Below are positions 10,165 to 21,519 of a stretch of 64,000 bases of DNA, in pieces. The notes under the pieces are model-generated. The model saw only the letters and a list, made by a program, of their open reading frames with translations, was not told the DNA's origin and did no database searches. This DNA comes from Sanderia malayensis (Eukaryota; Cnidaria; Scyphozoa; Semaeostomeae; Pelagiidae), in the NCBI GenBank assembly GCA_013076295.1, contig RQOL01000906.1, positions 1,674,001 through 1,738,000 on the forward strand. Direction: 5' to 3'. The stretch's first letter is position 1, and every line of letters begins with the position of its first letter. Made by a program: the position numbers and the translations under genes.

Positions 10165-11745
10165 GACAGCTTACATTGTAGTATGGGTTTCCAATGATCG
10201 GACTATACTATTTCGATCACGCCCATCACGTTGCAACAATTTGCAGCTTTCTAGGACCACTGGTTCAAAAAATATAGTCGTTCCAAAAGCACCGGATATC
10301 GACCTACCCGAAACCCTTACAAAACCTCCTTCAAACCCTTACCGAGCGCTGGTGATAGTTTGCAATAAAATCTAGGTTGCAAATAGCCAAACCATACTAT
10401 TTCGACCATGCTCATTACGTTGCAACAATTTGCAGCTTTCTAGGACAACTGGTTCAAAAGATATAGTCGTTCCAAAAGCACCGGATATCGACCTACTCGA
10501 AACCCTTAGAAAACCTCCTTGAAACCATTACCGAACGCTGGTGACAGTTTCCAACGAAATCGAAGTTGCAAATAGTTGAACCATATTATTTCGACATTGC
10601 TCATTACGTTGCAACAATTTGCAGCTCTGCAAGACAATTGGTTCAAAAGTTATGGTCGTTCTATCGACCTACTCGAAACCCTTAGAAAACCTCCTTGAAA
10701 CCCTTACCGAGCGCTGGGGTCAGTTCGCAATGAAATCTAAGTTGCAAATAGTCGAACCATACTATTTCGACCATGCTCATTACGTTGCAACAATTTGCAG
10801 CTCTCTAAGACAATTAGTTCAAAAGTTATGGTCGTTCTATCGACCTACTCGAAACCCTTAGAAAGCCTCCTTGAAACCCTTACCGATCGCTGGGGTCAGT
10901 TCGCAATGAAATCTAGGTTCCAAATAGTCGAACCATACTATTTCGACCATGCTCATTACGTTGCAACAATTTGCAGCTTTCTAGGACATCTGGTTCAAAA
11001 AATATAGTTGTTCTAAAAGCACCGGATATCAACCTACCCGAAACCCTTAGAAAACCTCCTTGAAACTGTTACCGAAAGCTGGTGGCAGTTTCCAACGAAA
11101 TCTAAATTGCAAATAATCGAACCATACTATTTCGACCATGCTCATTACGTTGCAACAAATTGCAGCTCTCTAAGACAATTGGTTCAAAAGTTATGGTCGT
11201 TCTATCGACCTACCCGAAACCCTTAGAAAGCCTCCTTGAAACCCTTACCGATCGCTGGGGTCAGTTCGCAATGAAATCTAAGTTCCAAATAGTCGAACCA
11301 TACTATTTCGACCATGCTCATTATGTTGCAACAATTTGCAGCTTTCTAGGACAAATGGTTCAAAAGATATAGTCGTTCCAAAAGCACCGGATATTGACCT
11401 ACTCGAAACCTTTAGAAAGCCTCCTTGAAACCCTTACCGATCGCTGGGGTCAGTTCGCAATGAAATCTAAGTTCCAAATAGTCGAACCATACTATTTCGA
11501 CCATGCTCATTACGTTGCAACAATTTGCAGCTCTCTAAGACAATTAGTTCAAAAGTTATGGTCGTTCTATCGACCTACTCGAAACCCTTAGAAAGCCTCC
11601 TTGAAACCCTTACCGATCGCTGGGGTCAGTTCGCAATGAAATCTAAGTTCCAAATAGTCGAACCATACTATTTCGACCATGCTCATTACGTTGCAACTAT
11701 TTGCAGCTCTCTAGGACAACTGGTTCAAAAGATATATTGGTACTT
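10165..11745. repeat. Satellite A: nine copies of a 176/189-bp monomer
   Basis: The landmark CATGCTCATTACGTTGCAAC recurs with steps of about 187, 189, 176, 176, 189, 176, 189 and 176 bp. The two length classes differ by a 13-bp insertion around AAAAGCACCGGATAT next to the CGTTC..CGACCTAC segment. Other conserved blocks are GAACCATACTATTTCGAC, TTGCAGCTCTCTAAGACAA and CTTACCGATCGCTGGGGTC. The plus strand reads open for long stretches, but the same peptide simply recurs each monomer, so I do not call genes. It ends a few tens of bases before satellite B starts. Confidence 0.93.
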
Positions 11746-11774
11746 ATATGGACATCTGATACCATTGGCTTAAG

Positions 11775-14700
11775 GTCAGAGTTACACGGAGGAGAAAGGT
11801 GGTGAGAATGCGCAGTAGTGTCTCTATTGGTACTGCACCGGAGCGTCTGTGACGTATGGGTATCCACAGTGGCTGAGGCATTGGCCTTAGGGTTAGGCTT
11901 AGGGCTGGGTTAGGGTTACGCGGAGGAGAAAGGTGGTGAGAATGCGCAGTAGTGTCTCTATTGGTACTGCGAAGGAGCGTCTGTGACGTATGGGTATCCA
12001 CAGTGGCTGAGGCATTGGCCTTAGGGTTAGGCTTAGGGCTGGGGTTAGGGTTACGCGGAGGAGAAAGGTGGTGAGAATGCGCAGTAGTGTTTCTATTGGT
12101 ACTGCGCAGGAGCGTCTGTGACGTATGGGTATCCACAGTGGCTGAGGCATTGGCCTTAGTGTTAGGCTTAGGGCTGGGGTTAGGGCTACGCGGAGGAGAA
12201 AGGTGGTGAGAATGCGCAGTAGTGTCTCTATTGGTACTGCGCAGGAGCGTCTGTGACGTATAGGTATCCACAGTGGCTGAGGCATTGGCCCTAGGGTTAG
12301 GGTTAGGGCTAGGGTTAGGGTTACACGGAGGAGAAAGGTGGTGAGAATGCGCAGTAGTGTATTTATTGGATCTGCGCAGGAGCGTCTGTGACGTATGGGT
12401 ATTCACAGTGGCTGAGGCCTTGGCCTTAGGGTTGGGGTTAGGGCTAGGGTTAGGGTTACACGGAGGAGAAAGGTGGTGAGAATGCGCAGTAGTGTATTTA
12501 TTGGATCTGCGCAGGAGCGTCTGTGACGTATGGGTATCCACAGTGGCTGAGGCATTGGCCTTAGGGTTAGGGTTAGGGCTAGGGTTAGGGTTAGGCGGAG
12601 GAGAAAGGTGGTGAGAATGCGCAGTAGTGTCTCTATTGGTACTGCACCGGAGCGTCTGTGACGTATGGGTATCCACAGTGGCTGAGGCATTGGCTTTAGG
12701 GTTAGGCTTAGGGCTGGGTTAGGGTTACGCGGAGGAGAAAGGTGGTGAGAATGCGCAGTAGTGTCTCTATTGGCACTGCGCAGGAGCGTCTGTGACGTAT
12801 GGGTATCCACAGTGGCTGAGGCATTGGCCTTAGGGTTAAGCTTAGGGCTGGGGTTAGGGTTACACGGAGGAGAAAGGTGGTGAGAATGCGCAGTAGTGTT
12901 TCTATTGGTACTGCGCAGGAGCGTCTGTGACGTATGGGAATCCACAGTGGCTGAGGCATTGGCCTTAGGGTTAGGCTTAGGGCTGGGGTTAGGGTTACGC
13001 GGAGGAGAAAGGTGGTGAGAATGCGCAGTAGTGTCTCTATTGGTACTGCGCAGGAGCGTCTGTGACGTATGGGTATCCACAGTGGTTGAGGCATTGGCCT
13101 TAGGGTTAGGATTAGGGCTAGGGTTAGGGTTACACGGAGGAGAAAGGTGGTGAGAATGCGCAGTAGTGTATTTATTGGAACTGTGCAGGAGCGTCTGTGA
13201 CGTATGGGTATCCACAGTGGCTGAGGCATTGGCCTTAGGGTTAGGGTTAGGGCTAGGTTTAGGGTTAGGCGGAGGAGATAGGTGGTGAGAATGCGCAGTA
13301 GTTTCTCTATTGGTACTGCACCGGAGCGTCTGTGACGTATGGGTATTCACAAGGGCTGAGGCATTGGCCTTAGGGTTAGGGTTAGGGCTAGGGTTAGGGT
13401 TAGGCGGAGGAGAAAGGTGGTGAGAATGCGCAGTAGTGTTTCTATTGGTACTGCGCAGGAGCGTCTGTGACGTATGAGTATCCACAGTGGCTGAGTCATT
13501 GGCCTTAGAGTTAGGGTTAGGGCTAGGGTTAGGGTTACACGGAGGAGAAAGGTGGTGAGAATGCGCAGTAGTGTCTCTATTGGTACTGCGCAGGAGCGTC
13601 TGTGACGTATAGGTATCCACAGTGGCTGAGGCATTGGCCTTAGGGTTAGGGTTAGGGCTAGGGTTAGGGTTAGGCGGAGGAGAAAGGTGGTGAGAATGCG
13701 CAGTAGTGTCTCTATTGGTACTGCACCGGAGCGTCTGTGACGTATGGGTATCCACAGTGGCTGAGGCATTGGCTTTAGGGTTAGGCTTAGGGCTGGGTTA
13801 GGGTTACGCGGAGGAGAAAGGTGGTGAGAATGCGCAGTAGTGTCTCTATTGGTACTGCGCAGGAGCGTCTGTGACGTATAGGTATCCACAGTGGCTGAGG
13901 CATTGGCCTTAGGGTTAAGCTTAGGGCTGGGGTTAGGGTTACGCGGAGGAGAAAGGTGGTGAGAATGCGCAGTAGTGTTTCTATTGGTACTGCGCAGGAG
14001 CGTCTGTGACGTATGGGTATCGACAGTGGCTGAGGCATTGGCCTTAGGGTTAGGCTTAGGGCTGGGGTTAGGGTTACGCGGAGGGGAAAGGTGGTGAGAA
14101 TGCGCAGTAGTGTCTCTATTGGTACTGCGCAGGAGCGTCTGTGACGTATGGGTATCCACAAGGGCTGAGGCATTGGCCTTAGGGTTAGGGTTAGGGCTAG
14201 GGATAGGGTTAGGCGGAGGAGAAAGGTGGTGAGAATGCGCAGTAGTGTTTCTATTGGTACTGCGCAGGAACGTCTGTGACGTATGAGTATTCACAGTGGC
14301 TGAGTCATTGGCCTTAGAGTTAGGGTTAGGGCTAGGGTTAGGGTTACACGGAGGAGAAAGGTGGTGAGAATGCGCAGTAGTGTCTCTATTGGTACTGCGC
14401 AGGAGCGTCTGTGACGTATAGGTATCCACAGTGGCTGAGGCATTGGCCTTAGGGTTAGGGTTAGGGCTAGGGTTAGGGTTAGGCGGAGGAGAAAGGTGGT
14501 GAGAATGCGCAGTAGTGTCTCTATTGGTACTGCACCGGAGCATCTGTGACGTATGGGTATCCACAGTGGCTGAGGCATTGGCTTTAGGGTTGGGGTTAGG
14601 GCTAGGGTTAGGGTTACACGGAGGAGAAAGGTGGTGAGAATGCGCAGTAGTGTATTTATTGGATCTGCGCAGGAGCGTCTGTGACGTATGGGTATCCACA

Positions 14701-17700
14701 GTGGCTGAGGCATTGGCCTTAGGGTTAGGGTTAGGGCTAGGGTTAGGGTTAGGCGGAGGAGAAAGGTGGTGAGAATGCGCAGTAGTGTCTCTATTGGTAC
14801 TGCGCAGGAGCGTCTGTGACGTATGGGTATCCACAGTGGCTGAGGCATTGGCCTTAGGGTTAAGCTTAGGGCTGGGGTTAGGGTTACGCGGAGGAGAAAG
14901 GTGGTGAGAATGCGCAGTAGTGTTTCTATTGGTACTGCGCAGGAGCGTCTGTGACGTATGGGTATCCACAGTGGCTGAGGCATTGGCCTTAGGGTTAGGC
15001 TTAGGGCTAGGGTTAGGGTTAGGCGGAGGAGAAAGGTGGTGAGAATGCGCAGTAGTGTCTCTATTGGTACTGCACCGGAGCGTCTGTGACGTATGGGTAT
15101 CCACAGTGGCTGAGGCATTGGCCTTAGGGTTAGGCTTAGGGCTGGGGTTAGGGTTACGCGGAGGAGAAAGTGGTGAGAATGCGCAGTAGTGTCTCTATTG
15201 GTACTGCGCAGGAGCGTCTGTGACGTATGGGTATCCAAAGTGGCTGAGGCATTGGTCTTAGGGTTAGGCTTAGGGTTGGGGTTAGGGTTACGCGGAGTAG
15301 AAAGGTGGTGAGAATGCGCAGTAGTGTCTCTTATGGTACTGCGCAGGAGCGTCTTTGACGTATGGGTATCCAAAGTGGCTGAGGCATTGGCCTTAGGGTT
15401 AGGCTTAGGGTTGGGGTTAGGGTTACGCGGAGTAGAAAGGTGGTGAGAATGCGCAGTAGTGTCTCTTATGGTACTGCGCAGGAGCATCTGTGAGGTATAG
15501 GTATCCACAGTGGCTGAGGCATTGGCCCTAGGGTTAGGCTTAGGGCTGGGGTTAGGGTTACGCGGAGGGGAAAGGTGGTGAGAATGCGCAGTAGTGTCTC
15601 TATTGGTACTGCGCAGGAGCGTCTGTGACGTATGGGTATCCACAGTGGCTGAGGCATTGGCCTTAGGGTTAAGCTTAGGGCTGGGGTTAGGGTTACGCGG
15701 AGGAGAAAGGTGGTGAGAATGCGCAGTAGTGTTTCTATTGGTACTGCGCAGGAGCGTCTGTGACGTATGGGTATCCACAGTGGCTGAGGCATTGGCCTTA
15801 GGGTTAGGCTTAGGGCTGGGGTTAGGGTTACGCGGAGGAGAAAGGTGGTGAGAATGCGCAGTAGTGTCTCTATTGGTACTGCGCAGGAGCGTCTGTGACG
15901 TATGGGTATCCACAGTGGTTGAGGCATTGGCCTTAAGGTTAGGGTTAGGGCTAGGGTTAGGATTACACGGAGGAGAAAGGTGGTGAGAATGCGCAGTAGT
16001 GTATTTATTGGAACTGTGCAGGAGCGTCTGTGACGTATGGGTATCCACAGTGGTTGAGGCATTGGCCTTAGGGTTAGGGTTAGGGCTAGGGTTAGGGTTA
16101 CACGGAGGAGAAAGGTGGTGAGAATGCGCAGTAGTGTATTTATTGGAACTGTGCAGGAGCGTCTGTGACGTATGGGTATCCACAAGGGCTGAGGCATTGG
16201 CCTTAGGGTTAGGGTTAGGGCTAGGGTTAGGGTTAGGCGGAGGAGAAAGGTGGTGAGAATGCGCAGTAGTGTTTCTATTGGTACTGCGCAGGAGCGTCTG
16301 TGACGTATGAGTATCCACAGTGGCTGAGTCATTGGCCTTAGAGTTAGGGTTAGGGCCAGGGTTAGGGTTACACGGAGGAGAAAGGTGGTGAGAATGCGCA
16401 GTAGTGTCTCTATTGGTACTGCGCAGGAGCGTCTGTGACGTATAGGTATCCACAGTGGCTGAGGCATTGGCCTTAGGGTTAAGCTTAGGGCTGGGGTTAG
16501 GGTTACGCGGAGGAGAAAGGTGGTGAGAACGCGCAGTAGTGTCTCTATTGGTACTGCGCAGGAGCGTCTGTGACGTATGGGTATCCACAGTGGCTGAGGC
16601 ATTGGCCTTAGGGTTAGGCTTAGGGCTGGGGTTAGGGTTACGCGGAGGGGAAAGGTGGTGAGAATGCGCAGTAGTGTCTCTATTGGTACTGCGCAGGAGC
16701 GTCTGTGACGTATGGGTATCCACAGTGGCTGAGGCATTGGTCTTAGGGTTAGGGTTAGGGCTAGGGTTAGGGTGACACGGAGGAGAAAGGTGATGAGAAT
16801 GCGCAGTAGTGTATTTATTGGAACTGTGCAGGAGCGTCTGTGACGTATGGGTATCCACAGTGGCTGAGGCATTGGCCTTAGGGTTAGGCTTAGGGTTGGG
16901 GTTAGGGTTGCGCGGAGTAGAAAGGTGGTGGGAATGCGCAGTAGTGTCTCTTATGGTACTGCGCAGCAGCGTCTTTGACGTATGGGTATCCAAAGTGGCT
17001 GAGGCATTGGCCTTAGGGTTAGGCTTAGGGTTGGGGTTAGGGTTACGCGGAGTAGAAAGGTGGTGAGAATGCGCAGTAGTGTCTCTTATGGTACTGCGCA
17101 GGAGCGTCTGTGACGTATGGGTATCCACAGTGGCTGAGGCATTGGCCTTAGGGTTAGGCTTAGGGCTGGGGTTAGGGTTACGCGGAAGAGAAAGGTGGTG
17201 AGAATGCGCAGTAGTGTTTCTCTTGGTACTGCGCAGGAGCGTCTGTGACGTATGGGTATCCACAGTGGCTGAGGCATTGGCCTTAGAGTTAGGGTTAGGG
17301 CTAAGGTTAGGGTTACACTGAGGAGAAAGGTGGTGAGAACGCGCAGTAGTGTCTCTATTGGTACTGCGCAGGAGCGTCTTTGACGTATGGGTATCCACAG
17401 TGGCTGAGGGATTGGCCTTAGGGTTAGGGTTAGGGCTAGGGTTAGGGTTAGGCGGAGGAGAAAGGTGGTGAGAATGCGCAGTAGTGTCTCTATTGGTACT
17501 GCCCAGGAGCGTCTGTGACGTATGGGTATCCACAGTGGCTGAGGCATTGGTCTTAGGGTTAGGGTTAGGGCTAGGGTTAGGGTGACACGGAGGAGAAAGG
17601 TGATGAGAATGCGCAGTAGTGTATTTATTGGAACTGTGCAGGAGCGTCTGTGACGTATGGGTATCCACAGTGGCTGAGGCATTGGCCTTAGGGTTAGGCT

Positions 17701-19035
17701 TAGGGTTGGGGTTAGGGTTGCGCGGAGTAGAAAGGTGGTGGGAATGCGCAGTAGTGTCTCTTATGGTACTGCGCAGCAGCGTCTTTGACGTATGGGTATC
17801 CAAAGTGGCTGAGGCATTGGCCTTAGGGTTAGGCTTAGGGTTGGGGTTAGGGTTACGCGGAGTAGAAAGGTGGTGAGAATGCGCAGTAGTGTCTCTTATG
17901 GTACTGCGCAGGAGCGTCTGTGACGTATGGGTATCCACAGTGGCTGAGGCATTGGCCTTAGGGTTAGGCTTAGGGCTGGGGTTAGGGTTACGCGGAAGAG
18001 AAAGGTGGTGAGAATGCGCAGTAGTGTTTCTCTTGGTACTGCGCAGGAGCGTCTGTGACGTATGGGTATCCACAGTGGCTGAGGCATTGGCCTTAGAGTT
18101 AGGGTTAGGGCTAAGGTTAGGGTTACACTGAGGAGAAAGGTGGTGAGAACGCGCAGTAGTGTCTCTATTGGTACTGCGCAGGAGCGTCTTTGACGTATGG
18201 GTATCCACAGTGGCTGAGGGATTGGCCTTAGGGTTAGGGTTAGGGCTAGGGTTAGGGTTAGGCGGAGGAGAAAGGTGGTGAGAATGCGCAGTAGTGTCTC
18301 TATTGGTACTGCGCAGGAGCGTCTGTGACGTATGGGTATCCACAGTGGCTGAGGCATAGGCCTTTGGGTTAGGGTTAGGGCTAGGGTTAGGGTTACACGG
18401 AGGAGAAAGGTGGTGAGAATGCCCAGTAGTGTATTTATTGATACTGCGCAGAAGCGTCTGTGACGTATGGGTATCCACAGTGGCTGAGGCATTGGCCTTA
18501 GGGTTAGTGTTAGGGCTAGGGTTAGGGTTAGGCGGAGGAGAAAGCTTGTGTGAATGCGCAGTAGTGTTTCTATTGATACTGCGGAGGAGCGTCTGTGACG
18601 TATGGGTATCCACAGTGGCTGAGGCATTGGCCTTAGGGTTAGGGTTAGGGCTAGGGTTAGGGTTACACGGAGGAGAAAGGTGGTGAGAATGCCCAGTAGT
18701 GTATTTATTGATACTGCGCAGAAGCGTCTGTGACGTATGGGTATCCACAGTGGCTGAGGCATTGGCCTTAGGGTTAGTGTTAGGGCTAGGGTTAGGGTTA
18801 GGCGGTGGAGAAAGCTGGTGTGAATGCGCAGTAGTGTTTCTATTGATACTGCGGAGGAGCATCTGTGACGTATGGGTATCCACAGTGGCTGAGGCATTGG
18901 CCTTAGGGTTAGGGTTAGGGCTAGGGTTACGCCGAGGAGAAAGGTGGTGAGAATGCGCAGTAGTGTATTTATTGGTACTGCGCAGGAGCGTATATGACGT
19001 ATGGGTATCCACAGTGGCTGAGGCATTGGCCTTGC
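11775..19035. repeat. Satellite B: about 54 copies of a 135-bp monomer with TTAGGG-like block
   Basis: Each monomer has three parts. The first is GGAGGAGAAAGGTGGTGAGA, then an inverted repeat GCGCAGTA-13 bases-TACTGCGC (for example 12079-12107). The second is GTCTGTGACGTATGGGTATC, then CACAGTGGCTGAGGCATTGG. The third is about 35 bases of TTAGGG/TTAGGC/CTAGGG/CTGGGG hexamers. Most monomers are 135 bp. A few are 134 bp, missing one G in GCTGGGTTAGGG. Higher-order structure is visible: a near-identical 810-bp block (six monomers) is tandemly duplicated at about 16680-17490 and 17490-18300, a 270-bp block (two monomers) at about 18411-18680 and 18681-18950, and multi-monomer periods of 944, 1079 and 1349 bp occur among the 134-bp variants. 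Because 135 is divisible by three and two minus frames lack stops, frames up to 1573 codons arise; these are not called as genes. Confidence 0.97.
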
Positions 19036-20556
19036 TATCAATTTCTCAAGAACGAAGGCAAATGTATGAATTTTTTGAATCAGTGATGGATGAGTACGGA
19101 ATTGTTTAGAAAGCTTTCAGCGACTTTTACATGAGAACATTTGTTGAAGCAGTAATGCATTTTATTGATTCAGGAAAGATGTTTTGTTTGGCGTTTTCCA
19201 TGAAAATGTTATGGTTTTTAGAGGGACTTGCGAATAGGCCGGTAATTTGCAGCTCAAAACCTCCAATTTTTCGATAGAATTTACTTTACACTCTCATCAA
19301 GTGTTGGGCTTTGTTTTTTAGAAACCTTTCCTTTTGCATTGAAATAGCAATTTATTTGTTGCTAGCAGGACTTGCATGTTTGGAAAACCTTTACTTGTTC
19401 AACCATTTCAATTCACGAGTTCTGCATGTTCAAATCGGAAACTATAATGAGTTCTCCTTGCCGTGTACACAATTCAACAATTTAAGCAATTAGTTTGCTC
19501 CTTTAGTTTCGATGCGTTTGCTTTCACTGCTTTACGAAAATGTTTTTCCAAATAAATAAAATCAAGTTATCGCCTTAACTTGTCCCTGTATTTGGTTTGT
19601 TTACAATATTCAGCAGTGCCACAGGTGTCCCTTAGATTAACACTGAAGCAAGTGGGTATATATTTCATATCAAATATCCCGCCAACCAAACCTGCAAAGC
19701 GGTATGGCAGCCCTACAGATCATTGTTCTGAACTTTGTTTATAAAGGAGTGGTGTCGGGGATTTTCTGGACCGGGCGCTTGCGATACCGAAGTCCCTTCA
19801 ACTTTTGGGATAGGTTTTTTGTCAGGAATTCGGTTTGATATGCCTGAAGATGGGCTTGCGTGCGCAGCAGCATTTCAACGGGTTCCGGAAAGACATTTTA
19901 TTTAGCAATTTGCATTGAGAATGTTATTGTTTTGACTTTGTTTATTTGCGAATCCTTTTCTTTTGCCTTAACATAGCAATTTATTTGTTGATAGCATAGC
20001 AGGACTCGCAAAAGTAATATTTCGAAAGTACTTACCTTTTCAACCATTTGACTTCATGAGTTCTGCATCTTCAAATAGGAAAATCTGATAACTTCTCCTT
20101 GCCCTGTACACAATTCAACAATTTAAGCAATTAGTTTGCTGCTTCAGTTTTGATACGTTTATTTTCATTGCTTCACAAACATATTTTTCCAATATAAATC
20201 AATTTATCTCCTCAAATTCTCCGCTGTATTTGGTTTGTTTTTAATAGTGCCACATGTGTTCCTCACATTGACACGGACGCAAGTGAGTTTTTAATTCATT
20301 ATCAAATATCCCACCAACCAAACCTGCAGAGGAGACTGGCATCCCCAGATCATTGTTCTCTGAACTTTGTTTTTAAGGGGGTCGTGTCATGAAAAAATTA
20401 AGACTTGAAATGAAATCGAGGCAAGTCATTTTTGTTTTGATGAGTCCGGTTTTTATGATTAGCCCCGCCCCTGTGGGTGTTTGTTGTGTGGGTGAGCGAG
20501 ATTCGAGCGAAACTTGGGGTTGTTAGGTTTAGCAAAACAACCAAGGAAAACTCAAG
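19036..20556. other. Spacer between satellite B and NTAN1
   Basis: Non-coding by inspection. Most of it is a diverged direct duplication (listed separately). The last 180 bases are the NTAN1 upstream region. Confidence 0.6.
19175..20376. repeat. Diverged direct duplication upstream of NTAN1
   Basis: Two units, about 19175-19750 and 19880-20376, share blocks in the same order: AGCAATTTATTTGTTG, CAACCATTT, GAGTTCTGCAT, TACACAATTCAACAATTTAA continuing GCAATTAGTTTGCT, TGTATTTGGTTTGTTT, CCAACCAAACCTGCA and AGATCATTGTTC. Substitutions and small indels between copies suggest an old duplication. Neither unit has a long open frame. Confidence 0.88.
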
Positions 20557-21519
20557 ATGCCTTTGTATGTTTTAGACAGAGAACTGAGTCCCGAAGACTT
20601 GACTGTTTCCAATATTTTGTCAGTAAATAGTTTACAGCAGAAATCGAAGGAGTTCACTTCAATTCCTTGCAGAAAGTTAGCAGAATGCGACAAAGTTCTC
20701 TACATCATGCAAAAAGAATATGCAACAATAAAGAGGAATAAACGGAATCCAACAGTAAAATTTATTGGTTCAGAAGATGCTACAACTTGTCATGTTGTTG
20801 TAATGATCACTAAATCAGCTGTAAGTATGGGCCATTTTGATTGTACAAAGATATCAAATGTTACTGGTTTATCTTTTATGGTGCAGCAAGTGAAAAATGG
20901 CCACAGTTTTCCTCAGACTGCTGGTTGTCCAGCTGATGAGATCATTGATGTTCATATTGTTGGTGGATTTGCAGACGAACATGGAACTTCAGATAAAGTG
21001 CTAGCTACAATACTCTTTGAGCTCTGCAATTGTCTGCCTCATGCAAGCTTCAACATCAAAACTGCATGTGTTTCTACACAAAACAACAGGGTCATAGATG
21101 GTAAAAATGTACCTATAATATATGGCATTGGTGTTGATATTGACAGTGGAGACATATTTCCTGCAAGGTTTAGCTATAAGGGACCTTCTGAAGTTTTACG
21201 TCATGCAAGATTTCTTGGCAATGATAAGAAAATGCAAAATGTATATAATACTGTTGATGACACATTTGTCATCCAGCCGTTTGTTTATGATGCTGCCCCT
21301 GAGTGGTTACAGGTGGTACTTGGATGTACTGATGAGCAAATCCTGCAATTTCTTTCGACCTCGCCTCACTGTGAACCTGATGACTTTGTCTTTACCATGA
21401 GAAAGACTTTACAGTTTTTGCTGGAACATTCTGACCCAAGAACAGTGTTTAAGAATTGGCAGCCCCTGGTTTATAAAATGGGTGAAAATGGGCTTTGGAT
21501 GGAGAGCTCGGTTTGTTGA
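20557..21519 (+). CDS. NTAN1: Protein N-terminal asparagine amidohydrolase
   Basis: A single uninterrupted frame of 320 residues starting MPLYVLDREL; human NTAN1 is about 310. NTAN1 deamidates N-terminal Asn to Asp, making a secondary degron for the Arg/N-degron ubiquitin pathway. The signature block is GSEDATTCHVVV with the presumed catalytic nucleophile Cys78, and VHIVGGFADE, PIIYGIGVDIDSGDI, LSTSP near 268 and GLWME at the C-terminus are all family features. The start is supported by the conserved MPL beginning. The gene has no intron, unlike its neighbours and unlike the multi-exon vertebrate gene as I recall it. That suggests intron loss or a retrocopy; no poly-A tail or target duplication was seen. 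An AATAAA lies at about 21664. Confidence 0.95.
   Translation: MPLYVLDRELSPEDLTVSNILSVNSLQQKSKEFTSIPCRKLAECDKVLYIMQKEYATIKRNKRNPTVKFIGSEDATTCHVVVMITKSAVSMGHFDCTKISNVTGLSFMVQQVKNGHSFPQTAGCPADEIIDVHIVGGFADEHGTSDKVLATILFELCNCLPHASFNIKTACVSTQNNRVIDGKNVPIIYGIGVDIDSGDIFPARFSYKGPSEVLRHARFLGNDKKMQNVYNTVDDTFVIQPFVYDAAPEWLQVVLGCTDEQILQFLSTSPHCEPDDFVFTMRKTLQFLLEHSDPRTVFKNWQPLVYKMGENGLWMESSVC

Noticed and set aside
10148..11773. Repeated plus-strand frames of 65-82 codons in satellite A
   Set aside because: Identical peptides recur once per monomer, with no splice or start context, so they are repeat by-products.
11744..19041. Very long minus-strand open frames and 85-codon plus frames within satellite B
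   Set aside because: They follow from a 135-bp period divisible by three. The same peptide repeats each monomer in several frames on both strands, and frames stop only where a monomer is 134 bp.
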